A stretch of DNA of 64,000 nucleotides, from the NCBI GenBank assembly GCA_032622095.1, contig CP136066.1, positions 225,870,961 to 225,934,960 of the forward strand. The letters run 5' to 3'. The notes under the pieces were generated by a model. That model did not search any database. It saw only the letters and a program-made list of their open reading frames with translations, and was not told where the DNA came from. A program made the position numbers and the translations under genes. Shown here in pieces: positions 34,060-45,365 of the stretch (position 1 is its first letter; every line of letters begins with the position of its first letter). Source of the DNA: Siphonodentalium dalli. Lineage: Eukaryota; Mollusca; Scaphopoda; Gadilida; Siphonodentaliidae.

Positions 34060-34520
34060 CCTTGGGAAATTCCAACTTCACCCCCCCCCCCTTGAATCAG
34101 AATCAGACCAAACACAAGTTTTCCATAATTCCATTTGCACCCCCTTGCACCTCAGTGCTCTTAGACCTAATATTAGACCATGGTTCGGCCCGGTATGCGA
34201 AAATTTTGTAATCTTAACAAGAAAATTGCAAAATCCTACCATCTAGACTATCCTCAAGCATTCCTAGAGTTGGAAATTTCAAACCTGACACCCCACTTAG
34301 GTTGGAAAATTTACAACTGATGACAATTCCAATGATAAGGTTGACCAAATGTATGACAATATTGTTTTCTTAAATTAACTAGCAGTTTTTTACTTTTGAC
34401 TGGCCACGGGGGAGGGACCAGGACACAAGCTTTCCAAGTGTTGGAAATTTCCAACCTGTCACCCCCCTCAGGTTGGAAAGTTTCCAACATACTGATAACC
34501 ATTTCTGACCATATTTTATT
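34060..34520. repeat. TTGGAAATTTCCAAC-type internal repeats
   Basis: Two diverged copies of a 70-bp unit, 34269-34340 and 34439-34510, each with a TTGGAAATTTC half, an ACCTGWCACCCC middle and a GGTTGGAAA half. A third weak copy lies near 34060-34090. The sequence is self-complementary at several points. It lies inside the Harbinger-like element. Confidence 0.55.
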
Positions 34521-35104
34521 TACCAAAAATAGGAAAATATTGGTCCAAAAACAATTAGTTGCCCCAAAGATTTTTTTTTAAAATCAAACTACAAGAACAT
34601 TTTCAAACTATTGTTGGTGTGAAATTTCCAACTAATGTTTTTGGCAGGTATGAAATTTTCATCTGTTTAAAATTTGACCAAAGTTGGGGGGTGAGACACC
34701 CCAACACTCCCACCCTGTCGCCACGTCTCTGCACACACGTATATACATGTTTATATATAATACATCAGCGGTTCTGACAACCAATATAACATGTAAATAG
34801 GTAATATGTTGAAACAGACGATACTATTGATGGATCATAACTCGAGTGCTTGAATTGTTACGATCATAACCCCGCGAGATTAGTTAACGGATGCCGATGG
34901 CCACCTATCAAGGTGAACACATATCACCAATTGGCAATAACATATCAGCGCGCTGCCTTTGTCTGATATTTTCCGGTATTATTTATTTCATTGGTCAAGT
35001 AAGTCACATTGGGCATACCTGATATTTTCTTGCTGGCCATGTGTACGCGCCCTTAAGGACTTGATTTTTTTCTTGTTGCCAGTCTCAGAATATTTCACTA
35101 CAAT

Positions 35105-36010
35105 CTAGCCACCAATTGTCAAGGCATCTTCTACTCTGTTGTGTGCCTTTGCTGTTTTAAGGAGATCAACATTCATTGACGTAAGATCTTCTCTAATGAC
35201 TAAGCCAGTTCCTTCTAGTAACTTCCTCAGCTTTATTATATTCAACTTGTCCATTCGGTTAACAAATTTCACAATGATGGGCCTTAGCTTCTTTGCTGCA
35301 ATAGGTGGCCCAACTCTGTGGGCAATAGACACATCTCTTGATTCCAGCTTCATTCCAAGTTTGTTGTTACAAGTATTTATAATTTTAGAGATACAGTCAT
35401 CAATAGATTCACCTTCACAATCACCACCAATACCTATAAATCTCAGACTTTCCTGCCGGGTGTACTGCTCTAAGTTGTTTAGTTCATGTTTTAGTTTATT
35501 TATTTCTTCTTCCATGGCATTGATTTTGCCATCTCTGTCTTCATTTCCTTTCATGATCACTTCCTCTAGTTTATTGTTTAATTGGTCGTATTTGTTTTTC
35601 ATTTCAAACATTTCAGAATCATGGTAATCTGTTATTTCTGTCATTTTTAACTGTAATTCAGATTTTGCACTTTCAATAAGGTTGTTCACTGTTTTCTTTG
35701 TTACCAGTGGTTTAATTGCCTCTTCCAGGTCTTGCTTAGTAACTATGTTGTCTTATTTAGTGTCCATTGCTTTAAACATTTCCCTCAATTCTCACATAGA
35801 GAAGGAATAGCTCTGTGAGGCTTTGCTTTGACTTTCAATTGGTACAAACATTTTTATGGATTGCTGGCCAGTAACAGTTTCAGTTTTCTGTTTCTTGGCA
35901 GTGGTATTTACCTTTTGCTTAGTGGATGCTGGTTTAGAAGATGCTTCTTTTGACATACTGTCATCGTTGCTCGAAGTTGAACTGAGTGGAATGTCTTTTT
36001 TTGGCGGCAT
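35105..36010 (-). pseudogene. LINE ORF1-like protein (coiled coil plus RRM-like), two stops
   Basis: One minus frame from ATG at 36010 (MPPKKDIPLSSTSSNDDS) to the stop at 35105-35107, interrupted by TGA at 35792-35794 and a TAA about 12 codons later, near 35754. The N-terminal part is Ser/Lys-rich and probably disordered. From about 35690 comes a long coiled coil (MFEMKNKYDQLNNKLEEVI, INKLKHELNNLEQY). Then follows the RNA-binding fold typical of LINE ORF1: QESLRFIGIGG, IAHRVGPP, KKLRPIIVKFVNRMDK, LEGTGLVIREDLT. Such proteins trimerise and bind element RNA. The C terminus stops soon after DALTIGG, 50 bases from the right end of the Harbinger-like element, so it may be truncated. No reverse transcriptase follows downstream. 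Confidence 0.8.
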
Positions 36011-36518
36011 TTTGTCGACACGAAATTGGGCAACTTGAAATAATGTGCAGCAAGTTGGAGTTATAGCTTGCGTCAAATTAAGTTGAGTACTCTATTCAAA
36101 GCGCGACCTCTTGTGTGGTGCTTCGGTTGTCAACTTTTTCAGCAGCTATCGGCGATATTCATTTAAAATGACATTATTTCCACGAGACGAAATATTTCTT
36201 AGTCCGCTATTGTTGAAGGGGGATAATTGATATTAAATCAACATACGGTTTACACGAACGTTTTCAAGGTTTATCAATCATTAACTGCAGCCTCCACTGC
36301 ATACAAATCGATGAACCACCTGCGTCACTTAAAGCCGATCGTGTGAATTCGCTGCGTGTCGTTAGTGGGAAACTGTTTTGGATTTGAACAATATGTTACT
36401 TACATTGGTTATTTTCGTAGTTTTGAAAAGTTACATTATACATAATTGAAAAGTTGTTCGTGTTATTAATGTTCTATTAAAATTAACTGGTGTATGACTG
36501 TAAGATTAATTTTGATTC
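36011..36518. other. No feature recognised
   Basis: Sequence upstream of the ORF1-like start. It could hold a promoter or 5' UTR but shows no clear motif. Confidence 0.35.
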
Positions 36519-36602
36519 ATTGCTTTTGACCGACAGAGTAATTAAATAAAGTTCGTGTGAATCCCACACTTGGTTTAATTTCTCTGCCGGTCAAAATCCA
36601 AT
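36519..36602. repeat. Hairpin with about 28-bp arms
   Basis: ATTGCTTTTGACCGACAGAG at 36519 pairs, with a few changes, with the complement ending near 36602 (CTCTGCCGGTCAAAATCCAAT). The loop is about 27 bases, including GTGTGAATCCCACAC, itself a small palindrome. Confidence 0.7.
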
Positions 36603-36960
36603 GACCCGAATCGATATGCAAGTCATGTCTTATAAATTTTCAGCTAGTGTTAGCGGGAGCAGCATAGCTGTTAAATAGGTTATGGTTCAAATATATCATT
36701 AGTGGTAGATATTTGTGTCCGCAATGATATAATTATGTCGATATCAATTTATAAAGGCACTTAATTGATCGCGGTGTAATTTGTGATTTATTCACTTGAA
36801 ATTACGGTTTCGATTTAGTTTTTTCAGAAAATATTGATTTCTAGACAAAAACGTGTAAATGAACTTTTATTAATGGCTGAACCGTTTCAATTTGTTCATC
36901 ATGCATGGGAGTAACTGGCAAAACACCGAATCATTGGTATAAGTCAGTAGCTTAGCCATC
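36603..36960. other. No feature recognised
   Basis: AT-rich spacer before the coding-like region. Confidence 0.4.
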
Positions 36961-36966
36961 GTGACC

Positions 36967-37353
36967 ATGGATATTCGACAATTTATGTCGAGCGAAAGAC
37001 GCGAGTTGAGTCACGGTCCGTTGAACAATGGTTTTCTTTCCGGTATTGTTCATCGTGATGGAGATAGCTCGTTGTTGGATTATTTGGAGGGGGCGTCGGG
37101 TATATGGAGAGCCCTCCTTGTTGGATTATTTGGAGGGGGCGTCGGGTATATATATATGGAGATCCCTCCTTGTTGGATTATTTGGAGGGGGCGTCGGGTA
37201 TATGGAGAGCCCTCCTTTATGGATCATTTGGAGGGGCGTCGGATATATATATATGGAGATAGCTCGTTGTTGGATCATTTGCAGAGCGAGATCGAGGCTT
37301 TGTGTGCCCAGATTTTAAGACTCAATTCATTGTGTGAAAGTATTACAAAAACT
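36967..37353 (+). CDS. Coding-like frame interrupted by an in-gene tandem repeat, unknown
   Basis: From ATG at 36967 the product starts MDIRQFMSSERRELSHGPLN, passes through a repeat-derived middle (37068-37274), and resumes with DHLQSEIEALCAQILRLNSL before TAA at 37351-37353. The pieces outside the repeat look protein-like, with an amphipathic helix after the repeat. DGDSSLLD before and GDSSLLD after the repeat suggest the array grew by duplication of this stretch. In the next frame, coding-like sequence goes on (NSLSNGTLVSESGIDS), so a frameshift is possible. MDIR-type starts occur in several transposase-like proteins, but no domain can be named. It is probably a fragment of a mobile-element gene. 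Confidence 0.3.
37068..37274. repeat. Tandem repeat, about 50-60 bp, four units
   Basis: Units of TTGTTGGATTATTTGGAGGG then GGCGTCGGGTATATGGAGA. Copies differ by the length of a TATATATA insert (none, long, none, long). Flanking copies of GATAGCTCGTTGTTGGAT mark the ends. Confidence 0.88.
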
Positions 37354-38059
37354 TAACTCTTTGTCAAATGGCACATTGGTATCGGAATCTGGAATCGACT
37401 CATAAGGCGATTCGCGTGCGTAAATTGGCTGCGCGAGACCGACGACAGATATTGGAAGTGAAAGTGACTCTGATTGTTGATTCGAAGATTTCGGATTCGA
37501 ATTTACAGAACACAATCGTACGGACTCATGTAAACGCGGCTGAAACTATAATGTTCCAATGACTCCGATGATTGGGAACGACGGTTCTAATAAAGGGGCA
37601 TCACTGTCGGTTTCTGAACGACTTCCGCGAGTTGATTTTTCTAGCGCTGAGCAATGTCATGAGTACGCGTAATGTTCAAACGAATGACCTTCACATTTTA
37701 GATGTTATTTGAGAACGCGTTTTCAACCAAACCTGGTATGCAGACAATGCTGTAACATCACAGTGTTATGCTGGGCCAATTGTTTTTCACTCATATTCGC
37801 CATTATTCGCCCATATATCGACCCAGTCGCGAATGTTCAGAACCAATCGGCGCTCAGACGTAACACATAACTTTTATTTCAAGGAACATAATCGAATACA
37901 TCACGTTGATACGATACGATTTATTTGCATAAACACCAACAAAGGCAGTATGCTAACAATACAATTCATAATAAAACAATAAACAATTAACAAACAATTA
38001 CATGTGAACATGGCATGTCTAGCTATATGTATTTTAGTGTGTGTTGGCAAGCATAATAT
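37354..38059. other. Mixed-composition region then spacer
   Basis: 37354-37672 is less AT-rich than average and has open frames on both strands (37368-37562 plus, 37327-37515 minus), none recognised. 37673-38059 is ordinary AT-rich DNA, probably including the 3' UTR of the minus-strand LINE fragment that follows. Confidence 0.35.
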
Positions 38060-38323
38060 TCATTCAAAACGCTTGTCAAAGAAACGCTGAACCACGTTGC
38101 TGATTTTGCTGCTTATTTCAGGGTTATCATTTTTCATTATAAGATTCAATTTCTGATCGTTTGACATACTTGTAAAATTACTCCGATATCTACCAACAAT
38201 TTGGGAAAGTTCATTTCTGAGATCGCAATAGTGTGGACATTCCATAATGAAATGATACTCATGTCTACCCTTTTCAATAGCGAGTTTGTGATCACTAACA
38301 CGGAGTTTTGTAAAACTGATCTT
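38060..38323 (-). pseudogene. LINE reverse-transcriptase C-terminal tail fragment
   Basis: A frame open from 38323 down to TGA at 38060-38062. It reads KISFTKLRVSDHKLAIEKGR, then HEYHFIMECPHYCDLRNELS and ends FFDKRFE. LR.S.H.L.IE.GR followed by HF..ECP.Y..LR is the signature C-terminal tail of CR1/jockey-like polymerases. About 20 residues normally found between GR and the HF.LECP motif (a Cys-containing segment) are missing, so there is an internal deletion. The frame is stopped by TAA just upstream (38324-38326), and nothing further 5' is seen, as expected of a 5'-truncated LINE insertion. Confidence 0.75.
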
Positions 38324-38326
38324 TTA

Positions 38327-40483
38327 AAGATGTTGTGTTTATTAAGTAAGTCTCTAAGATATAATCATTCCAACTGAGACATACTTCATCAGCAATGTTA
38401 ACCGTTATATTATACATTGTTATCCCGCAATAAAATCGTCAAGACATCCGCGAATACATACATCCTGCAAAAAAAGTATAACCGTACGCAATATAGCTAG
38501 TACACTTTAAATCATATTTCCTAAATAACTCGCATCGTGTGAAACCCGAACTGTGTTGTTCTGCGATATATCTACATAGCTCCATTGACACGGCCAGGTG
38601 ACGCTGGCAGTACACACACATATGCTGTATTAAACTCACTGATATACCACTGAAATTAAACTTAGAGCGATCCACAAATCCAGTTATCCATACTCTTGTC
38701 TCGAGTTTTTCTGGAATTCCCGTATAGTTGGAGACGAGTGTGTATATTTAGTTGACCCCAATTAATGGGTCTTGTTGGTAATCTGAGGAAGTATTGGAAT
38801 CCGTGGGATTAATTGGAGACAATGCAGTTTCACCCCAGATATCAAATTCAAATGATGTGCCCCCAACAACACCTGCTCACAGCAAGACACATTCGTAAAG
38901 GGTTTTGGATGGTCACCCGGCGTCTACACTGAGCGAATGTCTCCTAACATATACAACGACAGTGTTATTACAAGAAAACTAAGATGCATGCATCAGGTCA
39001 GCCATGAACTATTTAGCATAGAATAATTCAGTTCGGTTGCAGTTTCACAACGTTACAACTGACATACGATTACACCTTGAATGTGGAACTATGTAAGAGT
39101 GAATATTAATGTTCTAAATCCCATGTTTCACCTGTAGTGGTAATGGGGTCGTACTTTATTAACACGCAAGTAGTGTAATTAAATACGGGTAATTAGAAGT
39201 AACAAATCGTTTAGTTTCTATCGTATCGGCTAAAAGGGGTGAGCAGATTGCTGATGGTGAATGCTCTCGTTAGCTGCCAATATAATGTGCATATTTGCCC
39301 CGTTACGTTTATACACTGTAGCATTGGCGGGCGAGAGTGTGTTGACATGTTAAGTGTTTGGTTCATTAATAACAGATCAGCAGGGATTTGTCGTGATAAC
39401 GTATACGTGGAAATATGCTACCTAAACGGTTAAATTAACGGTTGATCTATTACACCACCGTGTATACTCGGTTTAAATAGGTATATTATATAGGGACGTG
39501 TGTTCAATTTTGGTGCGGACTGATGATCAAAAAAAATCAGAGGTAAATGTCGGCGGGCGGGAGGGCCATTTTTTCAATAATTTTTAAAGAAATTGAACAG
39601 TTGCAGCAGCAGCAAAAAAAAGGGTGTACAATTGGCAAATGATGAGGGGCGGCGTGACGTGTAACTAGGATTGAAATTAGATATGCAATTTGGAGATTAT
39701 TGGATGAGGGATGTTATATTAATTATATTAAAGGGACGAGGGGGCTTAGTTGTCGAAAATATTCATATTTGTTCCAAACACCGTAAACAGAAAAATATTA
39801 AAACGCATACATTTTGGTTCAAATATACGATCACTATCGCGTAAACATCATGCTCACATAAAGACCTACTAAATTTTACCTAAACAAGAGTCTGATTGTG
39901 TTATAGAAGGCAGCACAATGCTACTGGCTAATCACACACAAATGGTATAAACGCTCTTTATTATTTCCAAATAAGGAATTGAGCAACAAAGAACGCTCTT
40001 TATGTTTACCATCATAATATAAAGAAACACCAAGAAAGTAACTTTTTATGCTTTGTTTACATAACAATCGTCAAATTTACGACAATAACATACTGTTTAT
40101 GAGATATTTCTCATTTGTATATTAACAAAGTATGTCTATATTTGAATATTATTTTCGTTTGTAGCGGTTTTTGACAGGTGGAAATATGTTCACAGGATAC
40201 CCACCAAGGCCTTCCGTACCTTTAAGGTATACTGCAACTTTGTTTCTTGTCAATAGCAGAATACATAATGCTATTAAGAAGTGACACAAAACACAGAACA
40301 TTTTTTTTAATTATAAGTATTGAGCAGTGAGAAATATTTGAGTCGAGGAAACCAGTAACGAAAGGCGATATTAACATGATTTCTGTCAGCGAATAATTGT
40401 TTACGTTCCAATGAATATTAAAATGTATTGAAAACAAACTGCTAATGGGTGCCAGACTTTCATAAACACAAATTATGTATTAA
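38327..40483. other. No gene recognised
   Basis: About 2.1 kb of AT-rich DNA. The frames at 38439-38675 (minus), 39239-39433 (plus) and 40222-40437 (minus) lack motifs. AAACGCTCTTTATT near 39952 and AACGCTCTTTATG near 39991 resemble the inner-arm motif of the 5001-8671 foldback and may be remnants. Confidence 0.4.
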
Positions 40484-40760
40484 TGGTGTAACGACATATT
40501 TCGTTCTTAATTGTCTAAAAAAAATAGGGGATGGGGATGTTTGGATCTCTAGTTTAACGACATTTTTCGGTCTTTAATAGTTTAATGACATTTTTCGGTC
40601 TTTATAATATCTCAAGATATAGGGGGTATTTGGATCTCTAGTTTAACGACATTTTTCGGTCTTTATAGTTTAACGACATTCTCGGTCTTTAATATTTCAA
40701 GATATAGGGGCCCTTAGTGGGTATTTGGATCTCTAGTTTAACGACATTTTTCGGTCTTTG
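40484..40760. repeat. Tandem repeat with TTTAACGACATTTTTCGGTC core
   Basis: Five or six copies of TTTAACGACATTTTTCGGTC and near variants, grouped into larger units that include TATTTGGATCTCTAG and TCAAGATATAGGGG. Spacing alternates between about 30 and about 90 bases. Confidence 0.85.
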
Positions 40761-40829
40761 ATAGCAAAATGGAAGAAGTACATCTTTGGAAAGATGTGGT
40801 GGCCCTAAAAAGGAAAGTTGTTTGGTGAT

Positions 40830-42285
40830 CTTGAAATGCAGTTTTTCTGAACAGTCTTCCTTGATTAAAGTGATGTGAAACACTCCGGCAGACAACGGGC
40901 AGAGTGATCAAATAGAAATTAAGAATAATCTTTCTCAAAGTAGTTATTTGTTACGAATATTAATCCAAATGGATGATACACAACGTCATTCTTATATATT
41001 AGTTAAATGCAATGACTCTCGATGGCGAAATCATTTTTGTTTAATTATAGCCGATAGTTGCGCCCCGAATCGAGATGTAAATATTTACAATTTGGAGTAG
41101 TTCATACGATGTTCTCTATGAAGTGGGGTGGTAGATTTTTTTGGAAATTTTTAGTGATGTTAGTAGAATGATAACATTCCCCAGGTTGGCAAAGTGCCTG
41201 AGCACTAACTTATCAATTTCTCGCACCCGAAAAAGTCCATAACAAGTCCATAATATGTCTTTAAGCATATATATAAATCTCCGAAAACCAAAATTCTAAA
41301 GCATTAAACGATTTCTTGAAATACAGTTTTTTCTGAACAGTCTTCCTTGATTAAAGTGATGTGAAACACTCCGGCAGACACCGGGCAGAGTGATCAAATA
41401 GAAATTAAGAATAATCTTTCTCAAAGTAGTTATTTGTTACGAATATTAATTCAAATGGATGATACACAACGTCATTCTTATATATTAGTTAAATGCAATG
41501 ACTCTCGATGGCGAAATCATTTTTGTTTAATTATAGCCGATAGTTGCGCCCCGAATCGAGATGTAAATATTTACAATTTGGAGTAGTTCAGACGATGTTC
41601 TCTATGAAGTGGGGTGGTAGATTTTTTTGGAAATTTTCAGTGATGTTAGTAGAATGATAACATTCCCCAGGTTGGCAAAGTGCCTGAGCACTAACTTATC
41701 AATTTCTCGCACCCGAAAAAGTCCATAACAAGTCCATAATATGTCTTTAAGCATATATATAAATCTCCGAAAACCAAAATTCTAAAGCATTAAACGATTT
41801 CTTGAAATACAGTTTTTCTGAACAGTCTTCCTTGATTAAAGTGATGTGAAACACTCCGGCAGACACCGGGCAGAGTGATCAAATAGAAATTAAGAATAAT
41901 CTTTCTCAAAGTAGTTATTCGTTACGAATATTAATCCAAATGGATGATACACAACGTCATTCTTATATATTAGTTAAATGCAATGACTCTCGATGCCGAA
42001 ATCATTTTTGTTTAATTATAGCCGATAGTTGCGCCCCGAATCGAGATGTAAATATTTACAATTTGGAGTAGTTCAGACGATGTTCTCTATGAAGTGGTGT
42101 GGCAGATTTTTTTGGAAATTTTCAGTGATGTTAGTAGAATGATAACATTCCCCAGGTTGGCAAAGTGCCTGAGCACTAACTTATCAATTTATCGCACCCG
42201 AAAAAGTCCATAACAAGTCCATAATATGTCTTTAAGCATATATATAAATCTCCGAAAACCAAAATTCTAAAGCATTAAACGATTT
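40830..42285. repeat. 485-bp macrosatellite, exactly three units
   Basis: Units 40830-41314, 41315-41800 and 41801-42285 begin CTTGAAATRCAGTTTTT and end ATTAAACGATTT. They differ by only a handful of bases (for example GCAGACAACGG versus GCAGACACCGG, and TTCTCGCACC versus TTATCGCACC). Near-identity means recent amplification or ongoing homogenisation. No open frame spans a unit. It could be a slice of a satellite family or a local triplication. Confidence 0.95.
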
Positions 42286-42296
42286 GCTATATTTCC

Positions 42297-42420
42297 AGGG
42301 CATATATTTCATCTGATTGTGCGAGAATCCATATATACTTTTTCACGAGAATCCAGGGTAATTTGCGAGAATATTTACGAGAATCTAGATTTGGATTCTC
42401 GCCGAAATATAAGCCCTGAT
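42297..42420. mobile_element. About 124-bp MITE-like inverted repeat
   Basis: CAGGGCATATATTTC at 42297 pairs with the complement of GAAATATAAGCCCTG (42406-42420), and GCGAGAATCC pairs with GGATTCTCGC further in. GCGAGAAT-type words recur between. CAGGG starts are seen in hAT elements. ATTTC occurs directly outside both ends (42292-42296 and 42421-42425), a possible 5-bp duplication, shorter than hAT would give. It sits 11 bases after the 485-bp array. Confidence 0.6.
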
Positions 42421-42527
42421 TTCACTCTGAAGTGTGCCTAAATGGCATAAATTGTACCGTGGTTCCCATGTTCGCCAAAGTGGCATAAATTTATTTCAGG
42501 ATAATACTAATTTTAGGCATTCATTTA

Positions 42528-42930
42528 TAGCAACCACCCCAGTGGGTGTTTATACCTAAATGCATGTGAATTATGACGTCATATAATTTTTCTATATTTC
42601 TATACCAAGAGTGAAAATAGCGTGTATGCTTTTTCGTAAATTTCACACGTGACTTCCGGGAGGTTACTGCGCAGAATCCAGCAGAAACTGATCGAAGAAT
42701 TACGTTTTCTTCACTTCAACTTCTACACAATCGACTGTTAGTAACGGTGTTCTGAGTTAGGAGAGCAGCGTGCTCCGAAGACAACCGAGACGGAGGAATT
42801 TACATACAAGTACAACAACAACAACGATTGCCGATGATCACTTTTTAATTGTCCCCACTGAGTCATTCAGAGACTCAATCAAATAATAGATTAATCGAGG
42901 ATTAATCACAGCCTTTCTAGTCTGATAACA
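42528..42930. repeat. Dispersed repeat B, copy 1
   Basis: Starts TAGCAACCACCCCAGTGGGT and shares with 45041-45365 a palindromic ATGACGTCAT (CRE-like) word, TGACTTCCGGG, CTGCGCAGAATCCAGCAGAA and GAGGATTAATYACAGCC. The two copies are in direct orientation and flank MITEs A and E. Ends are not defined by target duplications. Confidence 0.8.
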
Positions 42931-43552
42931 TGGCATTCGGTAAAATATTACCGTGGCACAGTTTGTGATTAGCCATCTCGATTGTAAACAAATCTTCTAC
43001 TCGAAATTTGTAAATTAAAAAAACAAATCAAATGTGCATGTGCGATAATCAATATCATCCATGACCCAACCCGGACACACATACCAAATCGCATTCACAT
43101 CCATTGAGAAACAACGAAGAAGTGCGACATTACCGGTACACTTTTATTTAGAGCCGGCATCGGCGTCGACAAACACTTTATATACACCGATTTCTCCACT
43201 ACAAGGTCAAGGCCCCACATGGCACGAAATTGAAAAATCAACGAGTGATTGATCTGTGTTTCATGTAATTTGCAACAATGAATATTGTTTTGAGGATTTT
43301 ATGGATTATTGTGTACCACAGATACACGAAGACTAGGCAATTCAATGTTAAGTGTATTCAATTTCAATTTTTCATGACACTGTGTTTGTGACATGATTAT
43401 TGCACTTTCACTTTCGACAGGAGCTTGGAGGCATTGTTGAATTTGTTCTCTAATCATCAAAGGTTGCACAGGTATTTGCTTATCATTAATTTAATCATTT
43501 GATTTAGGACTGAAAAAGAATTGTTTCTGTTTTCAAATTGAAAAGATCAATC
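42931..43552. other. No gene recognised
   Basis: Spacer. The frame at 43061-43252 has no motif. Confidence 0.4.
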
Positions 43553-43947
43553 GTACTGCCCTGCTGGACAAAACAAGTGTCCATTGGCACCGCGGTGTGT
43601 TTGGCGTTCGGCAGCGGTTTCAGAGTTTGTAACTGCAGTTGAGCACCGCGGCCGAGCGGCAAGTACACCATGGCCGACCGTCAAGTACACATGTACACCA
43701 TGGCCGAAAAGCAACTACAATGGGGCCGAATGGCATGTACACCGTGGTTAGATTTCTGGTTTATATTGTCTTTTTTCAGTTTAATGAATGCACACAGCGG
43801 CAACTACACCATGGTCGAATGGCAAATACACCGCGGCCCAATTGTAGTTAGCTGGTGGAGCCGCTGTGTAGTTGCATTTCGGCCGCAGTGGCAATGCTAA
43901 GCGCACCGTGGTTAAGTGGACACTTGTTTTGCCCAGCAGGGTAGTAC
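43553..43947. mobile_element. MITE A, copy 1 (about 395 bp)
   Basis: Ends GTACTGCCCTGCTGGACAAA and the complement of GTACTACCCTGCTGGGCAAA, with inverted homology continuing through ACAAGTGTCCA. The interior is GC-rich with repeated CACCRYGGCCGAAYGGCAA-type words that read as MAE/HHGR peptides in several frames. No transposase is present. Target duplication is unclear because the terminal GTAC obscures the junction. A diverged copy lies inverted at 46434-46764. Confidence 0.75.
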
Positions 43948-43982
43948 ATGTGTATTCAGTTCAAATTCATACCGATATCTTT

Positions 43983-44707
43983 CAGACTTTCATGTTTACA
44001 AAATGTAGGCGCGCATAGTCCCGCTCGCTGGGTTTTGGCCAGCCGCGCGGTTTCTATCAAGATAAAATAAACAGCGGAAATACATTCATAAATGTTGCGT
44101 AAATTGAATTAGTTTACTCACGATGGATGTCCATTGAAACTCTTTGATGGTTTAACACTGCTTTATATCCACTATCCATAAGCACAAGTGAATGTTACAC
44201 ACTGTGTTTTCATATTGTACATGCTCCTATATTAATTGTAATTCATAATTATTAATAAGGAATTAATTTAATACTCCGATTCAATGCTGACGAAATAAAT
44301 ACGGAAACATCTCCCGGCCACGTGGTCTCGCTTTGATTTTCGAGGAATTTATGTGACGTCATAAGCCATACCCGGTACATAGAAATCGTTCAAATGTATT
44401 TTTAGCTTCGAATCATTCAGTCTCAGACAGATACTAGTAGTGCATTTGACACTTCACATCGTGTGACGTCAAAAAACTTAAACTGCCAATAATCGTGGCA
44501 CGAGGGATCACCTTTTGATGAATGCCGACAATGAATGTTGGTTTTGGAGAATTCATTTGATATTTTGCTACAACATTCAAGCTGTTTCTTTATACTTGTA
44601 CGCTCTCCATTTTTGGCCTAGGCGCGCAATTGATCGCTCACTGGTTTTCAATTTTAGCTGCGCGATGGTGCGCAAGAGCGATCGCGCGCCTCAAAAATTA
44701 AAGTCTG
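43983..44707 (+). mobile_element. MITE E, copy 1, 6-bp TSD (ATCTTT)
   Basis: Ends CAGACTTTCATGTTT and AAAATTAAAGTCTG, flanked directly by ATCTTT on both sides (43977-43982 and 44708-44713). Near each end are GCGCGC-rich blocks, with CGCTCGCTGGGTTTT on the left and GGTTTTCAATTTTAGC on the right forming subterminal inverted repeats. The second copy, 47112-47720, is inverted and also has a 6-bp duplication. Six- to seven-base duplications are reported for the Dada superfamily; no transposase is present to confirm this. Confidence 0.82.
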
Positions 44708-44947
44708 ATCTTTCTGTTGATTCCAACGTTAACACTATTACTTAATATTTTTACCACTTTAGAGGGCGTTCTTTATTAGATGAACATTATTTTACCCACA
44801 CGTCATGATTCCATGATTTTAAGGTGAAGTTGAACAGAAGCGAGCGCTAAGCTTTGTTTTCATTAACGCATGCTCACACCAGGACGGTGTGGTAATAATA
44901 GTAATAGCATGATTTTGTCGGGCACCTTGGTTTCTTTACAGCCCTCC

Positions 44948-45008
44948 AGGAATGATTAACTCCGTCTCGGGTCTATAAATAGGCCCTCGGGCTGTTAATC
45001 ATTCCTGT
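44948..45008. repeat. Hairpin AGGAATGATTAAC
   Basis: CAGGAATGATTAAC at the left and GTTAATCATTCCTG at the right are perfect inverted 14-mers around a loop containing CGGGTCTATAAATAGGCCC. Confidence 0.8.
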
Positions 45009-45040
45009 CGGGTCCAGGTGCTACCACGGCCGAGTACTAG

Positions 45041-45365
45041 TAGCAACCACCCCAGTGGGTGTTTATACCTAAATGCATGTGAATTATGACGTCATATAAT
45101 TTTTATATAATTTTTATATATTTCTATATACCATGAGAGAAATTACCGTGTACGTTTATTTGTGAATTTAACATGTGACTTCCGGGTGGTGACTGCGCAG
45201 AATCCAGCAGAAACTACAGGGTGCTCCAATATAACGGAGGAATATGCAGACAACAACAACAACTGATCAAATTCATTCCCAGATTCTAGAATGTACCCGA
45301 CTTTCAAGTTTAGCCTATTCAGTTCTTTCTGAGGATTAATTACAGCCTTTTCATCTGATAAAAAT
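45041..45365. repeat. Dispersed repeat B, copy 2
   Basis: Direct, diverged copy of 42528-42930. It begins within a TAG doublet (ACTAGTAGCAACC) and is shorter because of internal deletions; one TTTTTATATAA stretch is duplicated. Confidence 0.8.

Larger units (their letters stand above)
33532..35052. mobile_element. PIF/Harbinger-like transposon, deletion derivative
   Basis: The left end GGGCGCGTACACATGAAGCT (33532) and right end complement of GGGCGCGTACACATGGCCAG (ending 35052) are terminal inverted repeats, both followed by GCAAGAAAATATC. A third, inverted, partial copy at 33594-33628 makes the left end itself a palindrome of about 95 bp. Flanking trinucleotides are ATA (left) and TTA (right), near the TWA preference of PIF/Harbinger but not identical. 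Inside is a short frame resembling the N terminus of a Harbinger transposase. The DDE domain is absent, so the element is non-autonomous. Confidence 0.68.

Noticed and set aside
33529-35055. Exact 3-bp target duplication for the Harbinger-like element
   Set aside because: Flanks read ATA and TTA. They are close to the preferred TWA but not identical, so the duplication is not claimed.
43639-43851. MSTAAERQVHHGR frame matched on the other strand at 46456-46683
   Set aside because: Both lie inside copies of MITE A. The peptide reflects repeated ACCATGGCCGA words in the element.
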